Assembly (NCBI GenBank): GCA_007258455.2
Contig: VDFB02000003.1
Coordinates: 43,837,986-43,901,985 of the forward strand
DNA: 64,000 nucleotides
Direction: 5' to 3'
Source of the DNA: Sequoia sempervirens
Taxonomy: Eukaryota > Streptophyta > Pinopsida > Cupressales > Cupressaceae
This document shows positions 21,101 through 32,481 of the stretch, piece after piece. Every line of letters begins with the position of its first letter. Position 1 is the first letter of the stretch. The position numbers and the translations under genes were made by a program. The notes beneath the pieces were generated by a model. That model saw only the letters and a program-made list of their open reading frames with translations, was not told the origin of the DNA and ran no database searches.

Positions 21101-22632
21101 GTAATTGGAAAATATCTGGGTGTAAAATGATTAAGTCTGTATCTATTGAGAGGGTCTATGTCTATTGTATTGGGAACAAAAGATGAGGTGTTTGTAAGCT
21201 TGTAAGTCTTTTACAGTGTTGTTTTGTAGTTTTGCACACCTTTGTATTTTATTAAGTAGTACATTTTCATTTACTATTTGTGAACTCTTATTTATTGTGA
21301 GTAGACTAAAGTGCAGCCGTCATTAGTGGCTTATGGTGTGAAGCTTTAAATCTGTCAAGCAAAGTATTATTTGCATTATTTTTTCATTTGCTCAGATCTA
21401 TGTCAAATCAAACATATCTTGAATAGATAGACATCCTTCAATTTCTATCACTCTTTCATGAACATACAATAGATTTTAATTATATATATATATAGATACA
21501 CATACATATATATATATATATACATACATAGACATATATATGTGTATACACACTTGATTATATGCAGAAATAGGTGTACATACATATATACATCTACATA
21601 TATATACATATATGCATACATGCATACATATGAGCATATATCAAGACATACATATATGGACATACTTAGACCTAATTTTCATTTTCATTTAATAAATTCA
21701 AGTGTAGTGGGAATGCATGTGTGTAGGGGAAATATTACTTCCATTATTGATTATCAACAATACACTATCATATGAAGTCTTCATGAGGAAGAATGCATGC
21801 CAGGACAAGAGTATATCAACAAACTCATCAAGTATTTCCAATGGAAAAGCTCGCTAGAATAATTACTATTATTAAAACAAATCAATAGAATGAGAAAAGT
21901 AGGAGGAAAATACCACCGACCAGAATGAAAATGAAGTCAAATGAACTTTGTATGAACACTTGTATTAATAAAGTTTTTGTATCAAACCCAAGATAAATAT
22001 GCTTGACTAAGTAGTGTGTATGATAAATATGATATCTGATAGATTGCAATGAATAACATAATGTATAATTTATGGGAATCCAAATAGTTTTATGTACATA
22101 GAATCAGTTAACTTGATGTATGTAGAAATGATAATTTCATTGTGGTTATAGGTGTGCATGAATATAAACCGGCACCAACTAAGCCTCCTTATCAAACTTT
22201 ATTGATATAGGTAACTGCATAGAGAGATTAAAAGTAACAATTAGGTTATGCAAATAATAGTTGAAAGCATAAAACATGTAAATATTAGAAAGAGAAATTG
22301 TTTAATATAGAAGAAAACCAAAATGAATAAATTGTTACAAATGTCCTTTTGAGTGCTTTTGAGGGGGAAGCAAAGACAAAAACTTGATACCTAAATTCAT
22401 TAATGGGGAGTGCGCTTGAGTCCATCGGATGCTTTGTTAGTTGTTGACAACAAAGAAGCAAACATTCATGAATTATGGTGTTAAGTCTGCAGTTGAAAAG
22501 GAGACAATGACTTGTAAAGGTAGTCAAAGAGGGAAAAGAAAAGAAAAACTAGAGCACAATAGTGTAAATGATGTTAAAACTTACAAATGACTTGTTTCTT
22601 GTTTTGAACATGATAGAAATAACCCATGGTAG
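21100..22632. repeat. Dispersed repeat, copy B (left part)
   Basis: This is a direct copy of 2,240-3,290, preceded by an exon-like module tail with donor GTAAGC at 21,194 and by 21,260-21,385, which recurs at 47,370-47,485. The minus-strand donor word is at 22,578-22,584. The last five bases, GGTAG at 22,628-22,632, are the left target duplication of the giant Ty3/gypsy element, and the copy continues at 46,082. Confidence 0.8.
21470..21665. repeat. ATAC microsatellite with a duplicated non-simple core
   Basis: TATACATATA-type runs around a core beginning TTGATTATATGCAGAAATAG. A close copy of the core and its runs lies at 49,095-49,210 in the same orientation. The small frames on both strands come from the simple repeat. 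Confidence 0.8.
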
Positions 22633-23439
22633 TGTTGGTGTACATTTTATCATCCAACGAACACACAGAATAAAATCTCAAAAGAAACTCTATCCTATCT
22701 TGAACAAAATCATTGTGTATGCTAAGATTGTGAGAAGATCATATGGTGACTCCAATGTTTCTTTTGTCGAGTCTTGACATGTGGATAAGTTCAATGGGCA
22801 TTGTGATATGCTGGTAATACACAAAGGGACTTATGCTAAAACAATTTCTTCACAAGTTAGGACTTAGACGGATTTAACATTAAATACTCTTTCTTTTTGG
22901 AATTTTCTGTTTGCCATTTAAAAAAAGTGCAAACGGATAAGGGTTTAGAAGTTCTAACCTACTCCTAAGAATTCAAGAGATGGTAGAGATTAGGTGAAAC
23001 TAATAACCATGCTTTGCTTCGCCTCACTAGGACAACTACATGAAGTGGGTGCAATCTTCAAGGGGTGTGATTATGATTTTCACATCATGAACAATTACCA
23101 TCAAATCAAACAATACTCATCCAGACAGAAGTTAAGCATCCACAATTATAAGCTCAGTCTAACTTTACGCATTGAATAAAAATCATCTATTCAAAGAAAG
23201 TATGAGCATAGTTTCACCATAAATCAATACTTATCAAATCTTGTATTCATCTAACATGCATTCAAATCAAATTCTATTCCAGTTCTAATTTATTACTGAA
23301 GAAAACATATAACCTTGCTACCACTTGACAATAAGAAGGATTTCAAGAAAATCATGAATAAGAGCTTTTCTTATCGAAAGTAGCTATACGCAACAATTCC
23401 ATACACTTTCTTCACCCTGTGATAATGAGAGAGCAAGAG

Positions 23440-23447
23440 TTTATATA
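23440..23447 (-). promoter_or_regulatory. TATA box in the 3' LTR
   Basis: The minus strand reads TATATAAA here, followed by a CTCTTGCTCTC-type pyrimidine-rich start region. The same word occurs at 42,237-42,244 in the other LTR. It sets the U3/R border and places the LTR ORF upstream of transcription start. Confidence 0.6.
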
Positions 23448-23589
23448 GGGTTTTTGAAAGAAAATGAAAGGCCAAGATTAAAAAAATTAATGGCTGAGAT
23501 CAAGACATATCAACCCTAATTAGGATTTCCTAAAATAACATCGTCATTATTTGCATGAAAGAAAAGTGGTACCTGGAGCTATTTTCAAG

Positions 23590-25436
23590 GAATTGCATCC
23601 CTATCCTCTTGGGCAGCAGTGCGTTCAATGAACCTGGACATGATCAGGATGACCTCTTCCATAGTGACCTAAGGCAACATGTTTATTTGAATTCCATCCC
23701 ATCCAATTCCTCAACACATCTGGAAAAATTATTCTCCCATTCCAATTCCTATTTCAGGAAGGCATCTCAGATAGACAAGAAGTTTTCCACCTGAGTTCAA
23801 TTCTGCCTTAGGACTAGTCCAGTGATGGTGGAGAAGATTTCCTGAGTTATGTGCTTTAGTTTTTCCAGCCACATGCCATTCTCCCAGATGATCTCCTTTT
23901 CAAATACATCTGCAACTATGAGGTAAATCTTACTTTGAACCTCTTTAATCTACTCTTCAACTTTGACTCCATCAGACTTTATTCTCTCCAAGACTTCACT
24001 CTGTGTCATCAATGCCCATAACCAAGTGTGGAAGTCATAGGAGGTGCCTACTGCAATTATCTTCCCATCAATCAACTCCTATTTTGGAACTCCCTTTAGC
24101 ACCCTAAGGCATGGAATGATTCTATCATGAACATCATGGAGGTTGTCCCAAGCTTCTCGCATGACAACAAATCTGGAAAGTAATGAGGAAGTATGTCCAT
24201 AAGCCAGTGTCAATCTCTCCATAAATGTAATCACTTCCTCACTCTTACTCGCCATCCACTCCTTAGTTTCTCTAGTCGTGACCATCTTTTCTTCAAAGTC
24301 CTTGGTTGCTTCTTGTTTTGTTCTCTGGAAGCCTTGGTATGTCTCCAATTTCCTAAGGACCTCTAGCAAGATCATCCTATTAGTAGGATAAATTGAAAGT
24401 TGGTAAGGATTTCCAGTGAATCCATGAATCCTTATGTATGTGAATCTCAAAAATTGGATAAACCAGGATCAATATTTGTTGATCAGGCTTTTGGCCTCAT
24501 GAGTAAGCCTTTGGTGTGTTCCTCCTTGTAGTATTCTGGTGATATATATCAAGAAAGCATCATTCACCCATCTGAAGTGAGATTTCTCATTGAGTTACAA
24601 CTACGGATAATAATCATATGACTTAAATTCATTCTCACCATTGCCTACCACGCCTTTGCATATCAATCCTACATATCTATAAGTGTTGGCCAATAGATAT
24701 ATGATGTAAGAACTCATGTGAAAATATTTTTTCCTTTCCAAATTGATTAATTGCTCACGAAGATGGTCACTAATCATCTAGAACTAGTTGAACATTATCA
24801 CTCTTGAGGTTATTTCATCAATGAAGTAGTACATTCATGTCTAGAATGGCACACCTTGAGGATTTCCCGTTATTCTATTTAGTAGTAAAATAATATCTCC
24901 ATATCCCTCCTTGAAGTTCGTGCGAAGCAGCTTCTTTGGAATTTTCTTAACTGAGGGCCTTGACTTCTCCAACCATGACTTATTAATATTTGTAGCACAA
25001 AGCTCAAAATGGTCTTCATAGAGTTTTATGGCCTTTTCCTTGGTTTTATATGAAGTCCGGTTATAGCTCCGTATTCCAAATGCTTCTTGGATTGCCAACT
25101 CTCCAAGATGAGCTAATATTCTCTCGTCTGATGCAATGATTTGCCTTTCGTAAGTATTGTTGTGAATGGTGCACTCAACCATTAATTCAAAACATTCTAC
25201 AGTTGATGGAAATCTGGCTATCTGGACAATGCCATTCCTCATCATCTAGTGAGCGATTGGTGTCGGCAGGAATCCATCATGTCCATACTTTTTTTAAAAA
25301 ATTCTTGGAAATCAACATGTCCAAGGTTAGTTTCTATGATGTTTTTCCATTTGGATTTGATTTTAGATTCTGGCTATAGTCCTTTGCTGGAAAACTTCAT
25401 CTAGGCCTTTCTCGAAGATTCTCCTATGATGGTCAT
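23590..25436 (-). pseudogene. U3-encoded ORF of unknown family (3' LTR copy)
   Basis: About 600 codons on the minus strand, the same sense as gag-pol. An ATG at 25,434-25,436 lies just after TTTATTGTAG, a good 3' splice acceptor. Open pieces are 24,841-25,245 (with DERILAHLGELAIQEAFGI and LLRTNFKEGYGDIILLLNRI) and 24,079-24,450 (with TYIRIHGFTGNPYQLSIYPT and a later EAWDNLHDVHDRIIPCLRVL). Between them the frame is conserved but has scattered stops. No signal peptide or membrane segment is evident, and helices with charged residues dominate. The other LTR holds the same ORF. It resembles uncharacterised proteins of plant retroelements. It does not look like gag, env or pol. Confidence 0.6.
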
Positions 25437-26399
25437 TAACCTACAATAAACATGAAGAGAATTAATATTACTTTAAATATTTTAATTCTAATTTTTTTGG
25501 GCCCTTATTCAAAAAATTTACTTTTAGCCTATTAAACATGTAAATTCTATGAAAAAATCAAGCTAAAAATGGGCAAACTTGGCTAAGCTCAGTAAATCTT
25601 TGCCAAAATGAGTGAATAAGATGAAGAATTTAACCAAACTTGTGTTGAACCTTTGAAATTATGCCTTGGATACAAATTGACCTTAGCTTCTGAAAATTCA
25701 CTTCAAAATTCAGAAAAAGCACACCTTTTAACTCAAAAATTCACTTTTACTCTCCAGAAATTACTCCCTTCAGCTTAGGAAATTACCTCTCCGCTTTGAA
25801 AAATTACTTTTCTTCTTCAAAATTTGACTTTCTCTTTAAAATCTTCCCTCCAAAAAGAAAATTACTTTCACAATTCTCGGGAGAGAAGAAAACTCTTGAT
25901 CGAACTCTAGAATGGAATGATTTGAAAGTGACAAGTTGAATTCCTTATAAAGCTAGAGAGTTCAAATGTTTTTGGCAACTTTGTGATTTCTCTCTAAATT
26001 CATCAAATTGTTTTATGGCAACTTGATCTTCATTGAAGATTTTTGAGAGAAAGTTTCCATTTTCTATCATAGTGCCATCCTCAGCCAAAATCCTCTAGAT
26101 TTTTCCTTGAGCTTGAAAATTTTCTAAGTGTTGAATAAAGCGTTGGAAAATATATAAAATATTCCAAGTGTTAAATTTAATTTTCCAACCTTTTAATTTT
26201 TTCAACATTTTAATCATTGCAAAATTTTAATTTATCCATGGCTAATTGATTATTTTCTATGTTATTTCATTTTTCTCCTTCAGCCAGGGTGGACTTCATA
26301 CTTGTCTTGCCATTTTTCTTGTTAACTTCACTTGGGGAGGACTTGGAAGCCTCTTTCCCATCTTCTATTCCCTCCTCTAGACACTTCATGACTTAGAAA

Positions 26400-26730
26400 T
26401 TTTTCATCATACTTGAGGGCGGACTTTGGAACTTCCTTGCCATCTTGCCTTTATGCTTGGGTGGACTTCTTGACTTTCTTTCCATGATGCAAGGGTGGAC
26501 TTCAAGGTTGGCAAGACATTTCCTTCTTCAAGTGGGGCAGACTTCATCAAGTTCATGCCAATTATTCTCCAAGGTTGGGTGGGCTTTGAAGACTCTTTGC
26601 CAAGTGCATGGTGGAATTTCCTCTTGTCTTGCCATTTCCTATCCTCCTTCATGGCTGGGCAGACTTCATACTGTGCCAGACATGCCTTCATCTTGTGTAT
26701 GACGGACTTCATGATGATTGTGCCATGAAT
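26400..26730. repeat. Degenerate short tandem repeat in U3
   Basis: The words GGTGGACTTC, GGGCAGACTTC and CTTGCCAT return about every 25-50 bp, with variable filler. The other LTR has the same field at 45,205-45,545 with about one extra unit (near 45,448-45,480). Such arrays in U3 may carry promoter-active sites. The frames here differ only by phase and are not genes. Confidence 0.7.
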
Positions 26731-27243
26731 TTCTTGCTACCATTCTTGTCTGCTTTTGGATCATCAAACCCTTGGCATGTGATTTTTCCTTTCTTTTTAT
26801 GAATTTTTTCTTGATGTTTACTCTTGAAGGCATAAAATTTTGATTTTGAAGATGAAAACGTTGATACCATGACTTGTGAGACCCAAATGCTAGGTTGATT
26901 TTCTAAAAATAGAAATTTTTAAAAATAGAAAAAAAGTAGAAAGCAAAATTTCTAAAAATAGTAATTCTCAGATTGGTCAAAAAATTCCAAAAATGAAAAA
27001 AGCAAAAAGCAAGAAAAGCGGAATCCCTAAAAAATAGGAAGTGTCAGAACTGACTCAAAGCAATGGTTTTCCTCGTCCTCCAGACCTTCTAAGCACTTCT
27101 ATGATGTCTAGGAACTATTTTGGGCTTAAACTCTCCACTTGACTTAGATGCTTTTCAAAACTCTAACTCTAAACTCTCAAAGCAATGACTTCATGAAATT
27201 ATTATGCTACGACAAAACCCTAGAAAAGCAAACTACTGGGGGT

Positions 27244-27260
27244 CCCCATTTGCAATGGGG
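27244..27260. other. Small perfect hairpin near the LTR tip
   Basis: CCCCATT-TGC-AATGGGG forms a 7-bp stem with a 3-base loop, 23 bp from the LTR end. It is kept unchanged at 46,042-46,058 in the other LTR although the surroundings vary. Confidence 0.6.
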
Positions 27261-27283
27261 CAATGTTTGAAAAGGTCACAACA

Positions 27284-28269
27284 TCTAGCGACTCCACATG
27301 GGGAATGTTCTTGAACATTCCAATGATAGTACTTACTTCAAACCCAGAATCTTAAACTAATTCTAACTAACTTACCCCCTGACCAAGAAGAGTACTCAAA
27401 AGGAAAGAGGAATCCTAAACTATATCAAGACCTTTTATCCTGCAGTTACAAGTGTGTGCAAGTGTGTTTATTTTTGTCTCATAAAACCAATATGACTCTT
27501 TGGTTCCATCATGGAATTCTTGTGTAGTTTTTCCTTCACTCCAAAAGCATCCTTGGATAGAGCCTTGCTACCAGCGAGCATCCATAGCCTCGATGAGGCT
27601 ATCTCTATAATCTCACGAAGATTGCTCTACTTTCAGTAATTTATTACTTTATTTTTGTTTTGATTCTTTTGTACACCTGTAGAGATGTCTGCACACACAA
27701 ATCCAAGTGTTTTGATCTTTCATTCTTTTCTTTTAGTTAATTTTGATATTCTTTTCTTTTCACATATTTCCACACTTTGGCTTGTAAGCAATGAAGTTCA
27801 CATGGGTTTGAGCATTATAGTGGTGTTGAAGTAATACTTTTGATTATTCTTTGTATTTTAGCCAATAAGTTCGCCTAGGAGACCATAATGACTTAGAGAA
27901 TTCATTAAGTGTGTAAGATATAATAACTATAAGACAGTTTCAAGACACAATAGATGATTTCCTTTCCAATCAAGGACTAACCTTAACCTTAAGATACTTT
28001 AGAAACAATTAATCTACGATTCAAAGATTTTCCACAAATATTTATCTGAGGAATAGTTCTAACATACCTTGGCAAGGTCAATCTAGAGTGTGTATGTAAA
28101 CAACACCACCTTTCTCGCAAAATGGGAAACCCTCCTTATTCAAAACTAACCTAAGCAATCTAACCCTAAGGAAAAACAAAAGCAAACTAAACTAAAGAAA
28201 GCAAACTAATCTAAGAAAACAAAGACAACTAAACTATCAAAGCAAAAGCAACTAAACTAAGCAAGGAAC
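27284..28269. other. 3' untranslated interior of the giant element
   Basis: Sequence between the integrase stop and the 3' LTR. In the element's sense it is a kilobase without an open frame. Just before the LTR it reads GTGGAGTCGCTAGA, a weak candidate for the polypurine tract. Near 28,180-28,260 the plus strand has ACTAA and AAAGCAAAC runs. Confidence 0.5.
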
Positions 28270-29400
28270 TTAGGGTTGGAAATAATGTTTTAGAAACTTC
28301 CCATTAACGGGCAACAAGATGTCCTCTCCTGTCAAAGTTTTCAATTTGAATGCGTTCTCTCCCAATAGCTCAAAAATTTGATACAGTCCTTTCCACAAGT
28401 TATCAAATTTATAATGATCCCCTCTTTGTTCATGAGCTTTATCCCAATAAAGGACTAGGTCAGAGATTCTAAAGGATTTTGTCATTGCATGTCTGTAAAA
28501 CCATTGTTTAACAACCCCTTGATGTTTTGTGAAATTCTTGAGAGCTTGATCTCTCTGTTCTTCCAGTAATAAGAGTTGTGAAAGAAAATTTTGAACTTTG
28601 TCTTTTGGGTCTAGGTACTCTTGCATGAATCTTAGTGTTGGAATCCTCAGTTGAATGGGAAAGACAGGGTCTTTCCCATAGACTAAATGATATGGGGAGG
28701 TTCCTAATGACTTCTTGGTTCTTGTTTTGTCAGCCCATAGAGAAAACCTAAGTTGAGAATGCCAATCTCTCAGATTATTCTCTAATAACTTCTTGATCAC
28801 ATTGAGAAAATTCTTGTTCATGAACTCTTCCAACCCATTAACCTTGGGGTAATGGTTTGAGGAAAATTTCAAAGTGACCTCGTAGTCGAATGCCCAGTTG
28901 GAAAACTTCAAGGAAGTGAAAGTAGAACCATTGCCACATACCAATGCCTTGGGACAACTTAATCTAGTGATGATGTGCTCTTCCACGAACTTGATCACTG
29001 CATCTATCATGCAATTCTTCAATGCTTGTGCTTCAGACCATTTGGTGCAATAATCATTTGCAGTCAAAATATATTTGTTGTGCTGAAGACAGTGGATTTA
29101 TCATGCCAATGAAATCATGTCCCCACATCACGAATGGCTTCACTTTCATGATTGGTTGTAGTGGCATAGTAGGATTCTTTTCACGGTTTGCAGTAACTTG
29201 GCAGGTGTGGAAGGTTTTAAAGTGCTCATATGCATCTCTGAAAATAGAGGGCCAATAGTACCCTGCTCTTAAAATTTGGTAAGTTGTGGCCTAACTTCCT
29301 CCATGACCTGTCTCGAACTTAGAGTGGAAATGTTCCATGATTCTTTTAGCTTCATCATTTCCCACACACCTCAGGTAGATTCCTTCATGATTCCTTCTAT
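28270..29400 (-). pseudogene. Integrase of the giant Ty3/gypsy element
   Basis: The open part, 28,270-29,067, begins inside the catalytic core (TANDYCTKWSEAQALKN) and runs to the C-terminal domain with a LWKGLYQIFELLGENAFKLK segment. The second catalytic position reads LVCGNGSTFTS, so the expected Asp is Gly. The Glu survives in NGLEEFMNKN. Upstream to 29,400, in other frames, lies the start of the core with VMWGHDFIGMI (first Asp). A full integrase would insert the cDNA. This copy lacks a DDE residue and has frame breaks. Confidence 0.85.
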
Positions 29401-29589
29401 AAAGTACTGATCCTTGAAGCATATAGCATTGGCACTTGAGCCTGAAGGCTCACTTTTGTGTTGGGTTCATCTGTGTAGGATACTTTTGATTTATCAAATA
29501 CACAATGATGCCATAATACCACTCCTCTAGGGAGGTGTCGGTCAATACATATGTTTGTTGTACTAGATCGGGCCCTTCAATGGCCATTG

Positions 29590-29985
29590 TCTGAGTTAAA
29601 TCTTTCCCACGGACTAGATTCATTGGCTATAACTCAATATCATATTCTTGGACAGTGGTGACCCACTTTCCTCTTCTCTCTCCTAGCTCATTTTGCATTA
29701 AGAGAGTTTTAACAGCTGCATTAGGAATGATGGAGAAAACTTTACTCCTCAAGATATAGTGTCTAAATTTTTTGATGGCCTTCACCAATGCATAGGCCTG
29801 CTTTTCAAAACTAGGGTACCTCAATTCCGCATCCTTAAGAGGTGAGCTCATGAAAGCTATGGGATGCCCGTCTCTCTATTTTGTTCACTAAGTAAGCATT
29901 GCGGTACAAGAATGCTCTGATGCAAAGGAATATAAGTGGAAAGAATTTGTATAATCTGGGCTAACCAGGATAGGAGCATCAACTA
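29590..29985 (-). pseudogene. RNase H (Ty3/gypsy type) of the giant element
   Basis: This directly follows RT in the usual order. The open piece 29,627-29,851 contains EKQAYALVKAIKKFRHYIL and LLMQNELGERRGKWVTTVQE, typical of the gypsy RNase H and the tether to integrase. The upstream part with the first catalytic position reads FHLYSFASEHS, where Asp is expected near the Phe. A frame break separates the parts. Confidence 0.8.
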
Positions 29986-29989
29986 TGGC

Positions 29990-31120
29990 CTACTTTATTT
30001 CTTCAAAGGCCCTCTTTGTTGACAATGTCCACTCCATCTTGGCATCCTTTTTCAACATCTCATTTAAAGGTTTTACTATCTCGGAAAAACCAGTGATAAA
30101 TTTTCTAACAAAATTGATATTTCCAAAGAAAGATCTCAATTCCTTTTGGTTAGTAGGCAAGTGGATTCTTGAGATTGCATATATGCATTCAAGATGAATT
30201 AATATCCCCTTCTCAGTGATCAGGTGACCCAATAATTTTCCCTCGATGACCATGAATATGCATTTTTTTATTTAAGGAAATCTCATACCTTTGAAATCTT
30301 TGAAATATCTTCCTCAAGTCTTCGATGCGGTCTTCTCTCTTCTTTGAAAATATGGTTAGATCATCCATATAGATGATTATACATTTTCCAATTAAGTCTC
30401 TAGAGGCGATGTCCATGGCCCTCTAAAATGTGGCTCCTACATTAATTAACCCAAAGGGTATTCTTTTGTAGGCAAAGGTTCCTGAGTTCATTGTGAACAT
30501 TCTTTTCAATCTATCTTCATATTCCACCAATACTTGATTAAACCCGAAATACCTATCCAAAAAGGATATCATCTGTGACCCACTGAAAATTTGTAAGACC
30601 TCATCGAGTGATGGCAAAGGATAGTTGTCTTTTTTGGGAGCTCTGTTCAGGTTTCAGAAATCAACACAGTCTAATTTTTCCATTTTTCTTTCTAACTGGG
30701 ACCAAGTTGGCGACCCATGTTGAGTGGTGCACTGGGAATATGATTCCTATTCTTAACAATTTCTTGACTTCTTGATGAATGAGAGGCTCTAGTAGAGGGT
30801 TAACCGATCTCTAGCACTATTTGAATGACTTACTTTCAAGCTTGAGCGGAATTGTATGTGTGATGATAGAAGTGTCATAAGTTCTCAAATATTCATAGCT
30901 CCAGGCTATGACATCAGGAAACTCCTTCATACTCTAAATTATCCCAACCTTTTCTTCGGGCGTGCAAGCTTTACCTATGCATATATTCTTAGCCTCATCC
31001 TTGGTTCCCAAATTCACCTTTTCATACCAGTCCCCTTTGATCCTTTGATTCTTTGCTTCATTGATTTGATCTTGATCAAATATTATTTCCAATTGTATCG
31101 TCCCTCTTGGAATCATATTG
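29990..31120 (-). pseudogene. Reverse transcriptase of the giant element
   Basis: The pieces in order are 31,116-30,934 (NLGTKDEAKNICIGKACTPE, the linker before RT), 30,617-30,423 (LPSLDEVLQIFSGSQMISFL, FLDRYFGFNQ and FAYKRIPFGLINVGATF), 30,416-30,213 (IIIYMDDLTIFSKK, with the catalytic YMDD intact) and 30,253-29,990 (LLGHLITEKGI and ELRSFFGNINFVRKFI). Conserved RT blocks are all present. In the block before YMDD the usual FLDG reads FLDR. Frameshifts occur between the pieces. Confidence 0.9.
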
Positions 31121-31312
31121 TCTTCAGATTCATGATATCGTCATCATCGATTTTGGATTCTCCTGATATATCATCTTCATCAATAATCTATGTTACAAAA
31201 ACATTTGAACTTGTTAAAAACTTGAGAATGTGGTCATCATCCTCAAAAACTTGGAAGTTTGTGATATTATCAGGGATTAATGGTATTTATGATAGATATA
31301 CCGTAAACTGAC

Positions 31313-31740
31313 TCACGCCATCCATGGTGAGTGGTTCTAATGAACTGGCTGCTTGTGCTAAGGAATTCACAACTTGATTGTTTGATCGGTTCACAAATTG
31401 AATATTAAAAGTGTCAAAACTCTCAACAAGATCCCACACTCTATTGTGATAGTGAGCTAATCTCTTATCATGGAAAACATACTATTTTCTCACCTGCCTC
31501 ACAACTATCTCAGAATCTCCTAAAGCGTGTAACACTTTGGATCCTTTCCTCAATGCTAACAGTAATACATGAACCAATGATTCATATTCTGTGACATTAT
31601 TCATGAACGAGAATTCTAGTTTGTGAGATGCAAGGTATGCTTCTCCATCTAGACTGATTAATTCAAAACCATCTTCGGCTCCTTTCTTTGATCAGGATCC
31701 ATCAAACCTTAGGACCCAAAATTGTTCCTATTGGAGGGTC
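31313..31740 (-). pseudogene. Extra (archaeal/plant-like) RNase H located before RT
   Basis: Minus-strand translation gives an RNase H fold. LRFDGS starts strand 1 with its Asp, GAEDGFELISLDGEAYLASH follows, and NNVTEYESLVHVLLLALRKG carries the Glu. GDSEIVVRQVRK carries the next Asp, and the end reads NRSNNQVVNSLAQAAS, where the last Asp is Asn. Two in-frame stops (after FDGS and after QVRK) break it. This is a second RNase H besides the one at 29.6-29.9 kb. It ends just upstream of the RT linker and begins beside the chromovirus insertion. Confidence 0.8.
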
Positions 31741-31768
31741 TATGGAGTATGTGGATATGTGTTTCCTT

Positions 31769-32114
31769 TGCTACGCCCTTAATATTATTGTACATCGGGT
31801 TATGAATAGTCGGCTTGTGGCTATCTTAACTCTCTATTAAGTCATATTATCATTAGTATATTGTTATTTAGTTGTTTAGGTCGGCCTAAGTCTTATATAG
31901 GTGTGTCTAAGTCGGCCTAGGTGATATCCTTGGCATAAATAGGTATATATAGGAGGTTGTGAGTCTTATTTCATCATCAAGTTGTGAAGTGTGTTCTCAT
32001 TAGAGATATTTGGAGGTTTTCCCCCTCGAAGTGGCTTGTTATTCTCAGTTATTATCAAGTATTTTCAGCATATTTCATATCATATTCTTCCATTGTGCAA
32101 GTTATTTCATAACA
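31769..32114 (+). repeat. 5' LTR of the chromovirus
   Basis: It starts TGCTACGCCC and ends TTTCATAACA. A TATATATA box lies near 31,944. It is identical to 36,920-37,264 except for one extra T in the TTTTCCCCC run near 32,020. Confidence 0.95.
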
Positions 32115-32116
32115 AG

Positions 32117-32128
32117 TGGTATCAGAGC
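32117..32128 (+). promoter_or_regulatory. Primer binding site of the chromovirus
   Basis: TGGTATCAGAGC lies two bases after the 5' LTR. It is the complement of the 3' end of plant initiator methionine tRNA. Confidence 0.9.
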
Positions 32129-32481
32129 ATGATCTTGGCACCATAGAGGGAAGGTTTTTCTCAATTTTGGAGGCGATTTTGGGAAGAGCATATCTTTCAG
32201 AATTTGTCGAATTTTTTTCTAATTTTTAAAGGGTTTTTGAAGAACATATTGGAGAAGCTGCAGTCCAGATTTTAGAAGAATTGGAGCAGAATTAAACGAA
32301 TTATTACAGAATTAGGGTTTCTACACTATTTTTTTGGAATCTACATATCTCGCACATCTTGTTGAATTGGAATCTGATTTTTATTGGGTTTTTGAAGATA
32401 TACTAAAGGAGATTACAGTAAAAATTTGAGAGAATTTAAGTCTCATTTGTGTGATTTATTTCAACATTAGTGGTTTCCATC

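Larger units (their letters stand above)
22633..27283 (-). repeat. 3' LTR of the giant element
   Basis: In the element's sense it begins TGTTGTGACC at 27,283 and ends ACCAACA at 22,633, with canonical TG...CA ends. A TATA box on the minus strand lies near its downstream end (23,440-23,447), so most of this LTR is U3. U3 holds a long decayed ORF and a degenerate repeat rich in GGACTTC. Its length is far above the usual few hundred bp to 2 kb. Confidence 0.9.

Noticed and set aside
22633..22640. TGTTGGTG as the 5' LTR start of a plus-strand element
   Set aside because: All gag and pol domains between the LTRs read on the minus strand in gag-to-integrase order, so this end is the 3' terminus of a minus-strand element.
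26445..26802. Overlapping 60-100 codon frames in the LTR
   Set aside because: They arise from the degenerate GGACTTC repeat and recur as shifted frames in the other LTR. No protein signature.
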